This document shows, in pieces, positions 8,464 to 18,104 of a stretch of DNA of 64,000 nucleotides. The DNA comes from Dehalococcoidia bacterium (lineage in GTDB: Bacteria > Chloroflexota > Dehalococcoidia > Bin125): contig JAJDTU010000001.1 in assembly GCA_022826965.1 (NCBI GenBank), positions 310,001 to 374,000 on the forward strand. Direction: 5' to 3'. Position 1 is the stretch's first letter. Every line of letters starts with the position of its first letter. The translations under genes and the position numbers were made by a program. Below the pieces are notes generated by a model that ran no database searches, was not told where the DNA came from, and worked only from the letters and a program-made list of their open reading frames with translations.

Positions 8464-10584
8464 GTGATTGCCTTGAACATCACAACGAAGAGGATGACGA
8501 CGCGGCTGCTGCCGCTGTTGATCGTCGCACTGTTGGCGGGCGCCATGGTGCTCGTCGCTTGCGGCGGCGGCGACCAGCAACAGTCGGTCGCTCAGCAGGA
8601 TCAACAGCAGGAGACCGCGCCAGCGCAACAGCGGCAGGACGCGCAGCAGCAGGCCGTCGCCACAGCAGCTCCGACTCAGCAGCAGGAGCAGGAGACCCGC
8701 GAACGTCTGCAAGACATCGAGGGCGAGATCCAGGTCGACGGTTCCTCCACCGTCTTCCCGATCACCGAGGCGATGGCCGAGGAGTTCGGCATTCTGACCG
8801 AGCGCGGCGTGCGCGTGACCGTCGGCGTCTCGGGCACGGGCGGCGGCTTCAAGCGCTTCTGCGCCGGCGAGACCGACATCTCCGACGCCTCGCGCCCGAT
8901 CAAGGAATCTGAAGTCGAGCTCTGCTCCGAGGCCGGAGTTGACTTTATCGAGGTCCCGGTCGCCTTCGACGGTCTGACCGTCGTGATCAACCCCGACAAC
9001 GACTGGGTCGACTTCCTCACCGTGGAAGAGCTCAATCACATCTTCCGCCCGGACGACTTCGCCACCTCCTGGGCCGACGTCCGCGACGGCTTCCCCGACG
9101 TCGAGATCGCGCTCTACGCGCCCGGCGCCGACAGCGGCACCTTCGACTACTTCACCGAAGCCATCAACGGTGACGGCGGCGTTCACCGCTCCGACAACAC
9201 CACCTTCTCCGAGGACGACAATGTCCTCGTTCAGGGCGTATCGGCCGACCGCGGCGGGATTGGCTACTTCGGCTTCAGCTACTACGCCAACAACGCCGAT
9301 GTGCTGAAGGCGGTCCCCGTCGTCAACGACGCCGGTGAGGCGATCACGCCGTCCAACGGGACGATCAACGACGGCTCCTACAACCCGCTCTCGCGGCCGC
9401 TGTTCATCTATGTCTCGGTCGCTTCGCTGGAGCGTGAGGAAGTGGCGGCGTTCGTCGAGTACTTCCTCACCGACGGCGTCTGGCTGGTCGACACGCCTGA
9501 GGTCGGCTACGTGCAGCTGCCCGAGGCCATTTACGCCGCCGCCCTCAAGCGCGTCCACAACGGCGAGACTGGCTCGGCGATCCACAGCGCTCCCGAGGGC
9601 GCCACGCTGGCCCAGATCTTCGGCGCCGCGCCGATGGCAATGGCCATGGATCTCTCCGGACTCGAGGGTGAGATTGCAGTCGACGGTTCTTCGACTGTCT
9701 TCCCGATCACCGAGGCAATGGCCGAGGAGTTCGGCATTCTCACCGACCGCGGCGTCCGCGTGACGGTCGGCGTCTCCGGCACCGGCGGCGGCTTCAAGCG
9801 CTTCTGCGCCGGCGAGACCGACATTTCCGACGCCTCGCGTCCGATCAAGGACGCAGAGGCCGAGTTGTGCGAAGCGGCCGGCATTGACTTCATCGAGGTC
9901 CCGGTGGCGTTCGACGGTCTGACCGTGGTCATCAACCCGGACAACGACTGGGTCGACTTCCTGACGGTGGACGAGCTGAACCACATCTTCCGCCCCGACG
10001 ACTACGCCGTCTCCTGGGCCGACGTTCGCGACGGCTTTCCCGATGTCGAGATCGCGCTCTACGCGCCGGGCGCAGACTCGGGCACGTTCGACTACTTCAC
10101 CGAGGCGATCAACGGCGACAACGGCGTGCACCGGTCCGACAACACGACCTTCTCGGAGGATGACAACGTGCTCGTCCAGGGCGTCTCGAATGACCGCGGC
10201 GGGATCGGCTATTTCGGCTTCAGCTACTACGCCAACAACGCGGATGTGCTGCGGGCCGTTCCGGTGGTCAACGACGCGGGTAACGCCGTGACCCCGTCCA
10301 ACGGCACGATCAACGACGGCTCCTACAACCCGCTCTCGCGGCCGCTGTTCATCTACGTCTCGGTCGCTTCGCTGGAGCGCGAGGAAGTTGCGGCGTTCGT
10401 CGAGTACTTCCTGACGGACGGCGTCTGGCTGGTGGACACGCCCGAGGTTGGCTACGTCCAACTGCCTGAGGCGATCTATGCGGCCGTCCTGTCGCGGGTT
10501 CAGAACACGGTGACCGGTTCCGCCATCGCGGCCGCGTCGGAGGGCGCGACCCTGGCCGAGATATTCGGCGCCGGCGCGGGCTAG
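8464..10584 (+). CDS. pstS: Phosphate-binding lipoprotein PstS with two tandem binding domains
   Basis: A 706-residue lipoprotein. The signal ends in lipobox VAC (Cys33 from the GTG 8464 start); ATG 8494 is an equally good start that still keeps the signal. A Gln-rich linker (about 38-80) leads into two almost identical PBP domains, about residues 85-398 and 400-706. Each has [44 protein letters not shown] and the [11 protein letters not shown] segment typical of PstS phosphate binding. By eye there are roughly 25 differences in about 305 aligned residues, mostly conservative. Usual PstS has one domain of about 300-350 residues. First structural gene of the pst cluster. Confidence 0.92.
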   Translation: MIALNITTKRMTTRLLPLLIVALLAGAMVLVACGGGDQQQSVAQQDQQQETAPAQQRQDAQQQAVATAAPTQQQEQETRERLQDIEGEIQVDGSSTVFPITEAMAEEFGILTERGVRVTVGVSGTGGGFKRFCAGETDISDASRPIKESEVELCSEAGVDFIEVPVAFDGLTVVINPDNDWVDFLTVEELNHIFRPDDFATSWADVRDGFPDVEIALYAPGADSGTFDYFTEAINGDGGVHRSDNTTFSEDDNVLVQGVSADRGGIGYFGFSYYANNADVLKAVPVVNDAGEAITPSNGTINDGSYNPLSRPLFIYVSVASLEREEVAAFVEYFLTDGVWLVDTPEVGYVQLPEAIYAAALKRVHNGETGSAIHSAPEGATLAQIFGAAPMAMAMDLSGLEGEIAVDGSSTVFPITEAMAEEFGILTDRGVRVTVGVSGTGGGFKRFCAGETDISDASRPIKDAEAELCEAAGIDFIEVPVAFDGLTVVINPDNDWVDFLTVDELNHIFRPDDYAVSWADVRDGFPDVEIALYAPGADSGTFDYFTEAINGDNGVHRSDNTTFSEDDNVLVQGVSNDRGGIGYFGFSYYANNADVLRAVPVVNDAGNAVTPSNGTINDGSYNPLSRPLFIYVSVASLEREEVAAFVEYFLTDGVWLVDTPEVGYVQLPEAIYAAVLSRVQNTVTGSAIAAASEGATLAEIFGAGAG
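8725..10560 (+). repeat. Intragenic tandem duplication of the PstS domain
   Basis: Two direct copies of about 900 bp inside pstS, roughly 8725-9610 and 9670-10555, with a period of 945 bp (for example VDGSS codons at 8734 and 9679). The copies differ at many third codon positions but at few amino acids, so both appear to have been kept under selection after duplication. Confidence 0.85.
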
Positions 10585-10984
10585 GCGCCGCACGCCCGGC
10601 TCGCCCGCACCCAGCTTCGATCCCCCCGCTCCCGGTTTCGATCCCCCCGCTCTCCAGGTTCGATCCCCCGTGCTTGACACGGGGGGCTGGACCCCGCGTC
10701 AAGTGCGGGGCATCGGGGAATCGGGTCCCCTTCCCGCGCCCCGGGTTCGATCCCCCAGCGCTCGGCTTCGATCCCCCCGCCCGGCTTCGATCCCCCCGCT
10801 GCTGGCTTCGATCCCCCGTGCTTGACACAGGGGCCAGCGCCTCGCATCAAGTGCGCTGTTTGTCAGAGCGCCGGACGACTTACTCAGTGTTAACCGCCGC
10901 CGCGTTCGTCGCTCCTAGTTTGCCCGCAATGCAATGAAGCTCCGCCGTGAGCCTCCTCCAGTCCGATCAGCGAAGAGTTCCGAT
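10585..10984. repeat. Intergenic cluster of seven TTCGATCCCCC repeats
   Basis: The pstS-pstC gap holds seven copies of TTCGATCCCCC starting at 10616, 10637, 10659, 10746, 10767, 10786 and 10807, with irregular spacing (19-22 bp within two groups). Two copies of GTGCTTGACAC (10670, 10818) and a hairpin CCCCGC-7-GCGGGG at about 10692-10710 lie among them. A TTAACC motif at 10890 precedes pstC. No ORF here has coding character. Confidence 0.7.
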
Positions 10985-11980
10985 ATGGCAGCACAGGCTC
11001 CCCGCGATCCGCGTGGAGGACCGCCACAGGACACCGTCCGATCCCTGCTGGCGGAGCTGTGGCGCGACAAGCTGCAACCGTCGCGGCCGGGCAGCGGTCG
11101 CGAGACGCTGACCGGACGCATAATCCACGGCGCGCTGTTCCTGACGGCGACGCTCTCCGCGTTCGTCACGATCGGCATCGTCCTGGTGCTGATCTTCGAG
11201 ACGGTCGAGTTCTTCCGCGAAGTCCCCTTCATCGACTTCTTCGGTTCGACCAAGTGGTCGGCGCTGTTCGCCGAGAAGCAGTTCGGCGTCTGGGCGCTGG
11301 TCTGGGGCACCGGCATGATCGCCCTGATCGGGCTGGCCGTCGCCATTCCCCTCGGCCTGATGGCGGCCGTCTTCCTCAGCGAGTATTCGCCCCCGCGCGT
11401 TCGCGCGATCATCAAGCCGATCCTCGAGATCCTCGCCGGCGTGCCGACGGTGGTCTTCGGCTACTTCGCCCTGGTCTCGGTCTCGCCGGTGATTCGCGAC
11501 ATCTTCGGCGAGGACGTCGGCATCTACAACGCGCTTTCGGCCGGCATCGTGGTCGGGCTGATGATCGTGCCGATCATCGCCTCGCTGTCAGAGGACGCGA
11601 TGAGAGCCGTCCCGCGCTCGCTGCGCGAGGGCGCGTATGCACTCGGTTCGACGCGGATGGAGGTCTCGCTCCGCGTCGTCTTGCCGGCTGCCTTCTCCGG
11701 GGTCGTCGCCTCGATCATCCTGGCAGCCTCTCGCGCCGTCGGCGAGACGATGGCCGTGACCATCGCCGGCGGCGGCAACCCGCAGTTCGGGGTCAACCCG
11801 CTCGAGGCGGTGCAGACGATGACCGCGATGATCGTCCAGCTCTCGCTGGGCGACACCCCGACGACATCGATCGAGTTCAAGGTGTTGTTCGCCGTCGCGA
11901 TGACGCTGTTCGTGCTCACCCTGGCGATGAACATCGTCGCGCAATGGGTCTCGCAACGCTTCCGGGAGGAGTACGAATGA
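10985..11980 (+). CDS. pstC: Phosphate ABC transporter permease PstC
   Basis: A 331-residue inner-membrane permease of the high-affinity phosphate importer. ATG 10985 is preferred because AAGAG lies 7 bp upstream; an in-frame ATG at 10934 lacks a ribosome site. A long N-terminal cytoplasmic segment precedes the first membrane helix ([24 protein letters not shown]). The family blocks [18 protein letters not shown] and [47 protein letters not shown] (EAA-type loop that contacts PstB) are intact. Its stop overlaps the pstA start by 4 bp. Confidence 0.92.
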   Translation: MAAQAPRDPRGGPPQDTVRSLLAELWRDKLQPSRPGSGRETLTGRIIHGALFLTATLSAFVTIGIVLVLIFETVEFFREVPFIDFFGSTKWSALFAEKQFGVWALVWGTGMIALIGLAVAIPLGLMAAVFLSEYSPPRVRAIIKPILEILAGVPTVVFGYFALVSVSPVIRDIFGEDVGIYNALSAGIVVGLMIVPIIASLSEDAMRAVPRSLREGAYALGSTRMEVSLRVVLPAAFSGVVASIILAASRAVGETMAVTIAGGGNPQFGVNPLEAVQTMTAMIVQLSLGDTPTTSIEFKVLFAVAMTLFVLTLAMNIVAQWVSQRFREEYE

Positions 11981-13347
11981 GCGCCGCCGCACCATCCGCG
12001 CAACTGTCGGCGTTCGCTCCGCGCGTGCGGATTCGTCGCGGCGCGTCGGTTGCCTTCATGGTCGCCGCCTTGCTGGCGATCGCGATCTCGATGATCATGC
12101 TCGGCGCGCTGATTGTCGAGATCGCCGTGGACGGCGCGGCGCGCCTGTTCACCGACGGCGGCGCGGTCGACCGAGAGGCGCGCGGCGGGGGGATCATCAG
12201 CGATCTGCCCACGCCCGCGGGCATGGGCTGGATGACCTGGGCCGTGCCCGTCGCGATCCTCTTCCCCTTCGTCGGTCCGCGCCTGGTCAATGCCCTGGTT
12301 CCCGGTCTGCCCCGACTCGCTGAACGAGCGATGGGTTTCATCGTCGTTGCGCCCGCCGCGATCTTCGTCCACATCCTCTACGTCCGCTTCGAGTCGGCCT
12401 ACTTCGTCGAGTACGCCAAGGCCGTCGGCATCGACGGGGCAAGCGGCAACATCTTCCAGGTCCTCGGCGAGGCCTCGGGGTTCCAGATTGTGCGCCTGCT
12501 GCTGGCCGGCATCCTCGTGCCGCTGGCGATCTTCGCCGCCGGCTGGTTCTGGTCGCACCGCATGCGCAAGCCCAGCCTGATCATCCCCGCGATCATGATC
12601 GCCGGCTGGGTCGTCTACCTGTTCATGGACCCCTGGTTTCTGTCCTCGTTTCCGTCGCGCAAGCCGGCCGAGGCGGGCATCTTCTCGGCCGTCACCGGCA
12701 CGCTCTACATGATGGTGATCACCGCTGCCGTCGCGTTCCCCCTGGGCGTCGGCGCGGCGATCTACCTCGAGGAGTACGCGCGGCGCAACTGGTTCTCGCG
12801 CATGATCCAGGTCAACATCTCCAACCTCGCCGGCGTCCCCTCGATCATCTACGGCTTGCTCGGCCTGCAGGTCTTCGTGCGCGTGCTCGAGTTCGAGCGC
12901 TCCGTGCTCGCCGGGGCCTGCACCATGGCCCTGCTGGTCATGCCGATCATCATCGTCTCCGCCCAGGAGGCCCTGCGCACCGTCCCGCCTTCAATGCGCG
13001 AGGCCGCCTACGCCGTCGGCGCGACGCGCTGGCAGGTGATCCGCTTCCACGTCCTGCCCTACGCCTTCGGCGGCATGCTGACCGGCAACATCCTCGCCAT
13101 GTCCCGCGCGATCGGCGAGACCGCGCCCCTGATCGCGATCGGCGCGCTGACCTTCATCGCCTTCCTCGCCGACTCCCCGACCGACGACTTCACCGTCCTC
13201 CCGATCCAGATCTTCAACTGGGTCGCGCGACCGCAGTCCGGGTTCCACGAGATCGCCGCCTCGGCGATCATCGTGTTGATGGTCATCCTGCTGCTGATGA
13301 ACGCTGCCGCGATCATCATGCGACAGCGAACCCGCACCGATTGGTAG
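11977..13347 (+). CDS. pstA: Phosphate ABC transporter permease PstA, enlarged
   Basis: A 456-residue PstA, well above the usual 280-300. The start ATG 11977 overlaps the pstC stop (ATGA). After the first membrane helix (about 25-48) there is an extra segment to about residue 230 holding roughly four more hydrophobic helices ([69 protein letters not shown]). The standard core then follows: [49 protein letters not shown] and the EAA loop [16 protein letters not shown]. Forms the channel with PstC. The insertion is the odd feature. Confidence 0.92.
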   Translation: MSAAAPSAQLSAFAPRVRIRRGASVAFMVAALLAIAISMIMLGALIVEIAVDGAARLFTDGGAVDREARGGGIISDLPTPAGMGWMTWAVPVAILFPFVGPRLVNALVPGLPRLAERAMGFIVVAPAAIFVHILYVRFESAYFVEYAKAVGIDGASGNIFQVLGEASGFQIVRLLLAGILVPLAIFAAGWFWSHRMRKPSLIIPAIMIAGWVVYLFMDPWFLSSFPSRKPAEAGIFSAVTGTLYMMVITAAVAFPLGVGAAIYLEEYARRNWFSRMIQVNISNLAGVPSIIYGLLGLQVFVRVLEFERSVLAGACTMALLVMPIIIVSAQEALRTVPPSMREAAYAVGATRWQVIRFHVLPYAFGGMLTGNILAMSRAIGETAPLIAIGALTFIAFLADSPTDDFTVLPIQIFNWVARPQSGFHEIAASAIIVLMVILLLMNAAAIIMRQRTRTDW

Positions 13348-13378
13348 ATACTCTGAACGCAGGCAGAGGGAGCCGCCC

Positions 13379-14320
13379 ATGGCACGCAACTTCTTCACCC
13401 TGATGCGGTCCAGCGCACCCGGCGCTACGGCGGCCGCGGAGCCTGACCGCGCGACGGCGCCCCCGCCGCCGCCCAACGTGAAACAGGACGACGCCGGCGG
13501 AGGCGTCCATCTCGACCCCACCCTCGCAGCGGTCCGCCACGAGATCACCGAAGCGGTCGACATGGCGCTGCAACTGCGCAACGTCTCGGCCTTCTACGGC
13601 ACATTCCAGGCCATCGACCGGATGACGATGCCGATCCCGCAGAACCGGGTCACCGCGCTGATCGGACCCTCGGGCTGCGGCAAGTCGACGCTGCTGCGCT
13701 GCTTCAACCGCATGAACGACCTGATCCCCGGCGCGCGCATGGAAGGCGAGATCGAGTTCGAGGGCCGCAATCTGCTGGACCCGAACATCGACGCGGTCGA
13801 GGTGCGACGCCGGATCGGCATGGTCTTTCAGAAGCCCAACCCGTTCCCCAAGTCGATCTACGAGAATGTCGCGTTCGGCGCTCGGATCAACGGCTACTCG
13901 GGCGACATGGACCGGCTCGTCGAGGACGCCCTGCGCCGGGCTGCGCTCTGGGACGAGGTCAAGGACGAGCTCGACAAGTCCGGTTTGGCCCTGTCCGGCG
14001 GTCAGCAGCAGCGACTCTGCATCGCCCGGGCGATCGCCGTCCAGCCCGAGATCATCCTGATGGATGAGCCTGCCTCCGCGCTGGATCCAGTCGCGACGCT
14101 CAAGATCGAAGACCTGATGCGCGAGCTGGCCGAGCACTACACGATCGTCGTCGTGACGCACAACATGCAGCAGGCCGGCCGCGTCTCGGACTACACCGCG
14201 TTCCTACTCGCGGGCGAGGAGCGCGTGGGGCGCCTGGTCGAGTTCGGGCCGACGCAGGAGATTTTCACCAACCCGCTCGACCAGCGGACGGAAGACTACA
14301 TTACGGGGAGGTACGGCTAA
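13379..14320 (+). CDS. pstB: Phosphate ABC transporter ATP-binding protein PstB, N-terminally extended
   Basis: A 313-residue ATPase. The ABC core begins at about residue 62 ([18 protein letters not shown]) with Walker [10 protein letters not shown] (96-104), the PstB-typical Q-loop [19 protein letters not shown], signature LSGGQQQR (about 201) and Walker [12 protein letters not shown], and ends with the family C-terminus [10 protein letters not shown]. Ordinary PstB is about 250-260 residues. The extra N-terminus (Ala/Pro-rich, then [16 protein letters not shown]) seems real because AGAGGGAG sits 6 bp before ATG 13379. Energises the PstCA channel. Confidence 0.92.
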   Translation: MARNFFTLMRSSAPGATAAAEPDRATAPPPPPNVKQDDAGGGVHLDPTLAAVRHEITEAVDMALQLRNVSAFYGTFQAIDRMTMPIPQNRVTALIGPSGCGKSTLLRCFNRMNDLIPGARMEGEIEFEGRNLLDPNIDAVEVRRRIGMVFQKPNPFPKSIYENVAFGARINGYSGDMDRLVEDALRRAALWDEVKDELDKSGLALSGGQQQRLCIARAIAVQPEIILMDEPASALDPVATLKIEDLMRELAEHYTIVVVTHNMQQAGRVSDYTAFLLAGEERVGRLVEFGPTQEIFTNPLDQRTEDYITGRYG

Positions 14321-14368
14321 CCTGCCGTAGATGGCCGGTTCCAGACTTGCCCGGACTGCGAGGACGAG

Positions 14369-15058
14369 ATGTCAACCGTACGGCTGACGTACTCCTCGGA
14401 TCGGGCCGACATCCTCGACCGCCTGCGCCTCCAGCACGCGCGCGCCGACCGCTCGATCGTCGACGCGATGCAGGCCCTGCTGCGCCGCGACCTCGTGCTC
14501 GCCCGCCGAGTCTGCGAGGCGGACGAGGAAGCCAAGCAGGTGCGCTACGCGATCGAAGAGGCGGTCACCACGATCATCGCACTGCAGCAGCCCGTCGCCG
14601 GCGACCTGCGCGAGCTGTTGTCGGTCGTCGCGATCACGCTCAACCTGGAACGCATCGCCGGGCACGCCGAGGGCATCGCCCGCAACGCGATCTTCCTCGA
14701 GGACAACCCGGTCGCCGCGACCGAACCGGACCTCTGGCGCATGGCCGACGTCGTGCGCGAGATGTTGCAGTCGGCCACGCGGTCCTTCCTCGAACGCGAT
14801 CAGCGTCTCGCCCGGCTGACCATCGGGCAGGATGACGAGGTCGACGAGCTGTACAGCGACATCCACGAACGGCTGATCACGCGGCTGGCGAGCGCGGAGG
14901 GCAACCCCGAGGAGTCGGACGCGATCACCCACGTGCTCTGGTGCTCGCACAACCTCGAGCGGATTGGCGATCGCGCGCTGAACATCTGCGAGCGGACGAT
15001 CTTCCAGGTCACCGGCCGCTTCGAGCGCCAGCACGGCATCGACAACGGCGCCGACTAG
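14369..15058 (+). CDS. phoU: Phosphate signalling protein PhoU
   Basis: A 229-residue all-helical PhoU with two three-helix repeats (about 15-115 and 125-215). Acidic metal-binding positions are visible (EADEEAKQVRYAIEE; QDDEVDELYSDIHE), as is the characteristic HNLERIGDRALNICE helix near the C-terminus. PhoU couples Pst transport to PhoR kinase activity and represses the regulon in high phosphate. Last gene of the pst cluster, 48 bp after pstB, completing the pstSCAB-phoU order. Confidence 0.92.
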   Translation: MSTVRLTYSSDRADILDRLRLQHARADRSIVDAMQALLRRDLVLARRVCEADEEAKQVRYAIEEAVTTIIALQQPVAGDLRELLSVVAITLNLERIAGHAEGIARNAIFLEDNPVAATEPDLWRMADVVREMLQSATRSFLERDQRLARLTIGQDDEVDELYSDIHERLITRLASAEGNPEESDAITHVLWCSHNLERIGDRALNICERTIFQVTGRFERQHGIDNGAD

Positions 15059-15094
15059 CGCGCCCTCGCGGTCCGCGCGACCTAGTCTTCTCCC

Positions 15095-15667
15095 ATGGAA
15101 GCCCTGGTTATCGCCCTGATCCGCGTGGCGGGATCCTTGCCCGTCTTGCGCTGGGCGTTCGTCGGCGGGCTGATCGCGGTCTTCATCGACCTCTCGGACC
15201 TGTTCCTGCGCCAGGCCATCGACCTGGGCGGACTGTCCAACTACCAGGAGTGGGACAAGTGGGTCGACCAGGTGTACATCTGGCTCTTCCTGATCGTCGC
15301 GCTGCGCTGGGGCGGTTGGGAGCGGCGGGTGGCGCTGGGACTGTTCGCCTGGCGACTGATCGGCTTCATCGCGTTCACGGCCGGCGCCGGTCGGGGCATC
15401 CTGATCTACTTCCCGCACGTGTTCGAGTTCTGGTTCCTGTTCGTCGCCGCGCGGCCGCACTGGCCGGCGCGGTTGAGACCGGGTTGGGCCGAGGCGGAGG
15501 ACGGGACGCCCGCGCCGCTCCGAGGGGCTGAGGCCGTGCGCTGGCTGCTCTTCCTGGGCGCGCTCAAGATCTTCCACGAGTACACCCTGCACACCGGCCA
15601 GTGGTTCGACAAGTGCTCACCGATCGAGTTCATCGAGAACATCGCGGACTGCATCGGCCCGGTCTGA
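15095..15667 (+). CDS. Multi-pass membrane protein, unknown
   Basis: A 190-residue protein with about four hydrophobic segments (residues 18-36, 64-80, 84-102, 104-122) and a C-terminal amphipathic region. No family recognised. Aromatic and charged residues in and near the helices (DLSDLFLRQ, WLFLIVALRWGGW, FPHVFEFWFLF, KIFHEYTLHTGQWFDKCSPIEF) suggest an integral-membrane enzyme or structural protein rather than a transporter. It starts 36 bp after phoU and might be transcribed with it. Confidence 0.6.
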   Translation: MEALVIALIRVAGSLPVLRWAFVGGLIAVFIDLSDLFLRQAIDLGGLSNYQEWDKWVDQVYIWLFLIVALRWGGWERRVALGLFAWRLIGFIAFTAGAGRGILIYFPHVFEFWFLFVAARPHWPARLRPGWAEAEDGTPAPLRGAEAVRWLLFLGALKIFHEYTLHTGQWFDKCSPIEFIENIADCIGPV

Positions 15668-15826
15668 GGGCGGGGGGAGAAAAAAAACCGGGTGGTGCGG
15701 GGTTTGGAGGGGGGCTGGTGGGGAGTGAGTGGCTTGGGTTACAGGTGGATGTTGGCGGGGGTTGGACTTGAACATGTGTTCGGGTAGAGTGAGGGTCTGT
15801 GCGGTGGAAGTGAGGGAGGGGGGACG

Positions 15827-16141
15827 GTGAGGCGACCGATGAGTTACCGCGAGGCGATGTGCGACCTTTCGGACATAGCGAAGGATGGGCCGGCGTACGT
15901 GCGGGTCAAGGCACTGGTCACGATTGTGCGGGAGACGTCGCCGAACAACGCGCGTCACGGGGACGTGATGCGCGAGCTGGGGCTGGCGGATGAACTGGCG
16001 GGCGCGTCGGAGCGGATCCGCGGTTGCGCGAAGTGCGGACACGGGAACAAGGCGCTTGAGTCGTTGGACTTCTATGTCCAAGAGGGCGAGCGTGAGGAGG
16101 AGGAAGAGGACGATGGCGCAGATAGTGAGGACCCCCACTGA
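15827..16141 (+). CDS. Small protein upstream of terminase, possibly terminase small subunit-like
   Basis: A 104-residue protein starting at GTG 15827 directly after a GGGAGGGGG site; ATG 15839 is an alternative. The first half is helical (YREAMCDLSDIAKDGPAYVRVKALVTIVR), a central CAKCGHGN looks like half a zinc ribbon, and the C-terminus is strongly acidic (EEEEEDDGADSED). It overlaps the terminase large-subunit gene by 29 bp. That position fits a terminase small subunit, but sequence resemblance is not clear. Confidence 0.5.
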   Translation: MRRPMSYREAMCDLSDIAKDGPAYVRVKALVTIVRETSPNNARHGDVMRELGLADELAGASERIRGCAKCGHGNKALESLDFYVQEGEREEEEEDDGADSEDPH

Positions 16142-17513
16142 GCAGGCAGCGCCGCGGGTGTCGGAGTTCCACGCAGAGCGGAACCTCGAGCTGACGGCGC
16201 GGCAACAGAAACTGTTCCGGGCGGTGCGGGCGGCTCCGAGTCCGGGGCTCGCGCTGGCGGGTTACGGCGGCGCGATGGGCGGCGGCAAGACGAGAGCGAT
16301 CGTCGAACTGGCGATCGATGCGGCGCTGGCGTTTCCGGGCAACAACGTGCTGGTGGCGCGGCAACGCTACACCGATCTGTCGACGACGACGATGAAGGAG
16401 TTCTACGCGGCCTGTCCGCCGGAGTACGTGCGGCAACGGGTGAGCGCGCCGACGCCGCAGGCCCTGTTGGGCGAGACGGGCGCGCCGACTTCGGAGTGGT
16501 CGACGGTCAACTTCCGGCATCTCTCCGACTGGCAGGGTCTGGGCTCGCAGGAGTACGGATCGGTGCTGATCGACGAGGCCGGACAGGTGGAGGAGGAAGC
16601 GGCGTTGATGCTGCTTACGCGTCTGCGCCATCCGGCCCAGCCGCAGCGCTGGTTCGTGGCCGCCTCGAACCCCTGGCCGGGCTGGTTCCAGCGCTGGTTC
16701 GTGCGGCGCGAGTTGCCCGAGGACGTGCTGCGTGACGCGCGGGGGCAGGTCAGCTTCATCCGCGCCCGGATTCAGGACAACCCGCATCTGCCAGAGAACT
16801 ACGCCGAGCTGAACCACGCGTTGATGCCGCCGCGCTGGCGCGAGCGCTTCATCGAGGGCCGCTTCGACGCGTTGATGGGCCGCGTCTACCCCGACTTCGA
16901 TCCGGACCGCCAGCGCTGGGAGCGGCCGCTACCGGAGTTCGGGCGCTACATCGGCGGGCTCGACTTCGGCGGCCAGACCGATACGGCCCACTACAGCGCG
17001 GGAATCGTGGCGGGCCTCGCCGGCACGCACCCCTACACCCTGATCCGCGTGGCCGAGTTCGAGGATCGCGGACCCGGCGTCATCCAGCGGCTCGAGCAGT
17101 GGCAGCGCCGCTGCCGGCAGCGCTTCGGACCGATCCGCTGGGCCGCGGATCGCTCGCAATCGGCCTGGATCGACCACCAGCGCCGCCAGGGCATCGACAT
17201 CGAGCCCGCCGCGGGTGGTCCCGGCTCGGTGCTCTACGGGATCAACCTCGTCCACGAGCGTGTTGCGTCGGACCCGCCCGCGTCGTTCTACGTGCCCGAG
17301 CTCACGCAGTTCCCGCTGCGGATGAGCGAGTACGTCTGGGAGCAGCGCGAAGACGACCCGGACCCGAAGCCGCGCAAGCGCAACGACGACCTGCTCGACG
17401 CCGACCGCTACATGCACGAACTGCTGCAGCAGACGCCGCGCTCCACCAAGCTGCAATGGGTTCGGCCCGGGCACGTATCGAGAGGCAAGATGGCGCACTG
17501 GCCGGGTCGGTGA
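16113..17513 (+). CDS. Phage-type terminase large subunit
   Basis: A 466-residue DNA-packaging ATPase/nuclease. ATG 16113 follows a GAGGAGGAGGAAGAGGA stretch. The ATPase half has Walker A GAMGGGKT (about 53-60) and Walker B VLIDEAGQ (about 150-157). The RNase H-like nuclease half has its acidic set: GLDFGGQTD (about 282-290), AADRSQS and DDLLDADRY near residue 430, so both activities look intact. No portal, capsid or tail gene follows; the next sequence is a palindromic repeat. It could be a prophage remnant, a gene-transfer-agent component or a domesticated gene. Confidence 0.82.
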   Translation: MAQIVRTPTEQAAPRVSEFHAERNLELTARQQKLFRAVRAAPSPGLALAGYGGAMGGGKTRAIVELAIDAALAFPGNNVLVARQRYTDLSTTTMKEFYAACPPEYVRQRVSAPTPQALLGETGAPTSEWSTVNFRHLSDWQGLGSQEYGSVLIDEAGQVEEEAALMLLTRLRHPAQPQRWFVAASNPWPGWFQRWFVRRELPEDVLRDARGQVSFIRARIQDNPHLPENYAELNHALMPPRWRERFIEGRFDALMGRVYPDFDPDRQRWERPLPEFGRYIGGLDFGGQTDTAHYSAGIVAGLAGTHPYTLIRVAEFEDRGPGVIQRLEQWQRRCRQRFGPIRWAADRSQSAWIDHQRRQGIDIEPAAGGPGSVLYGINLVHERVASDPPASFYVPELTQFPLRMSEYVWEQREDDPDPKPRKRNDDLLDADRYMHELLQQTPRSTKLQWVRPGHVSRGKMAHWPGR

Positions 17514-17529
17514 GGGTCGTATGCACGGG

Positions 17530-17690
17530 CTGCGGAAGGCCCTCACCCCGGCCCTCGCATCAAGTGCGGGGCAGGCCTCTCCGTCGGGGAGAGGGGGCCG
17601 GAGGGGAGCCCCCCTCTGCCTGCGGCATCTCCCCCCGCCTGATGGCGGGGGGAGAGGGGAGCGGCGGGGTGAGGGCCCGGTGGAGATGGG
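17530..17690. repeat. GC-rich palindromic interspersed repeat, copy 1
   Basis: Starts with CCCTCACCCC, then GCATCAAGTGCGGGGCAGGC, GGGGAGAGGGGGCC, CCCCCCTCTGCCTGCGGCAT, and an inverted CTCCCCCCGCC...GGCGGGGGGAG, ending GGGGTGAGGGCCC, which is the complement of the beginning. The whole can fold into one large stem. A very similar copy lies at about 18455-18605, and related pieces at 23890-24050 and 56943. Non-coding. Confidence 0.75.
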
Positions 17691-17735
17691 ATCGGATTGG
17701 GGGGACGGGTTGCGAGGGGCACAGACGGGCCGGCG

Positions 17736-18104
17736 TCAGCGAGCCTCAATAGCGACGCGTCCGCCATCTTCGACTTCCACGTACAGGCTGTGGCCCTCAA
17801 GCATGGACATCCCGATCAGGGGCGTCGTGTCGGCCGCGTAGGCGACGATCTCCCTCGGCCGACCATCCCAGAGGACCGTCGCAGCGTATGCCTCGAGCGC
17901 CACTTCGCTACCGTCGGCGAGAATCACCAGGCGCGCACCGGCAAAGGGCAATCCCAACTCCCGCACTACCGACGGCGGCAGCGTCAGAAAGCGGCTGAAA
18001 CCAGTGTCCACTACGGCATCCACGTAGCGGGCCTGACCTGTCGGGCCGCGCAAGTCGAGCGCGACGACCGACTCGAGGCTTGCGTTGACCGAGCCTTCGA
18101 TCAC
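17736..18104 (-). CDS. Clan AA (retropepsin-like) aspartic protease-fold protein
   Basis: A 122-residue protein with the retropepsin-type active-site motif VDAVVDTGFSRFLTLP (catalytic Asp at about residue 33, hydrophobic-hydrophobic-D-T-G) and a later hydrophobic stretch TPLIGMSMLEG, the second conserved region of the fold. Such proteins work as homodimers. It starts inside the stop of the upstream 89-residue gene (4-bp overlap, 18101-18104), so the two are translationally coupled. The pair recalls toxin-antitoxin-like two-gene modules, but no function is established. The module is bracketed by two palindromic repeats. Confidence 0.75.
   Translation of the reverse strand: MIEGSVNASLESVVALDLRGPTGQARYVDAVVDTGFSRFLTLPPSVVRELGLPFAGARLVILADGSEVALEAYAATVLWDGRPREIVAYAADTTPLIGMSMLEGHSLYVEVEDGGRVAIEAR

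Noticed and set aside
8341-10680. 779-codon open frame antisense to pstS
   Set aside because: It mirrors the duplicated PstS codons, has an Arg/Val/Gly/Asp-rich composition without domains, and the plus strand has clear PstS motifs.
10616-10817. Repeat cluster as a CRISPR array
   Set aside because: Repeat units are only 11 bp with irregular, short spacers, and no cas gene is present.
15827-17513. Complete prophage
   Set aside because: Only terminase-type genes are seen; no portal, capsid, tail, integrase or attachment-site repeats.
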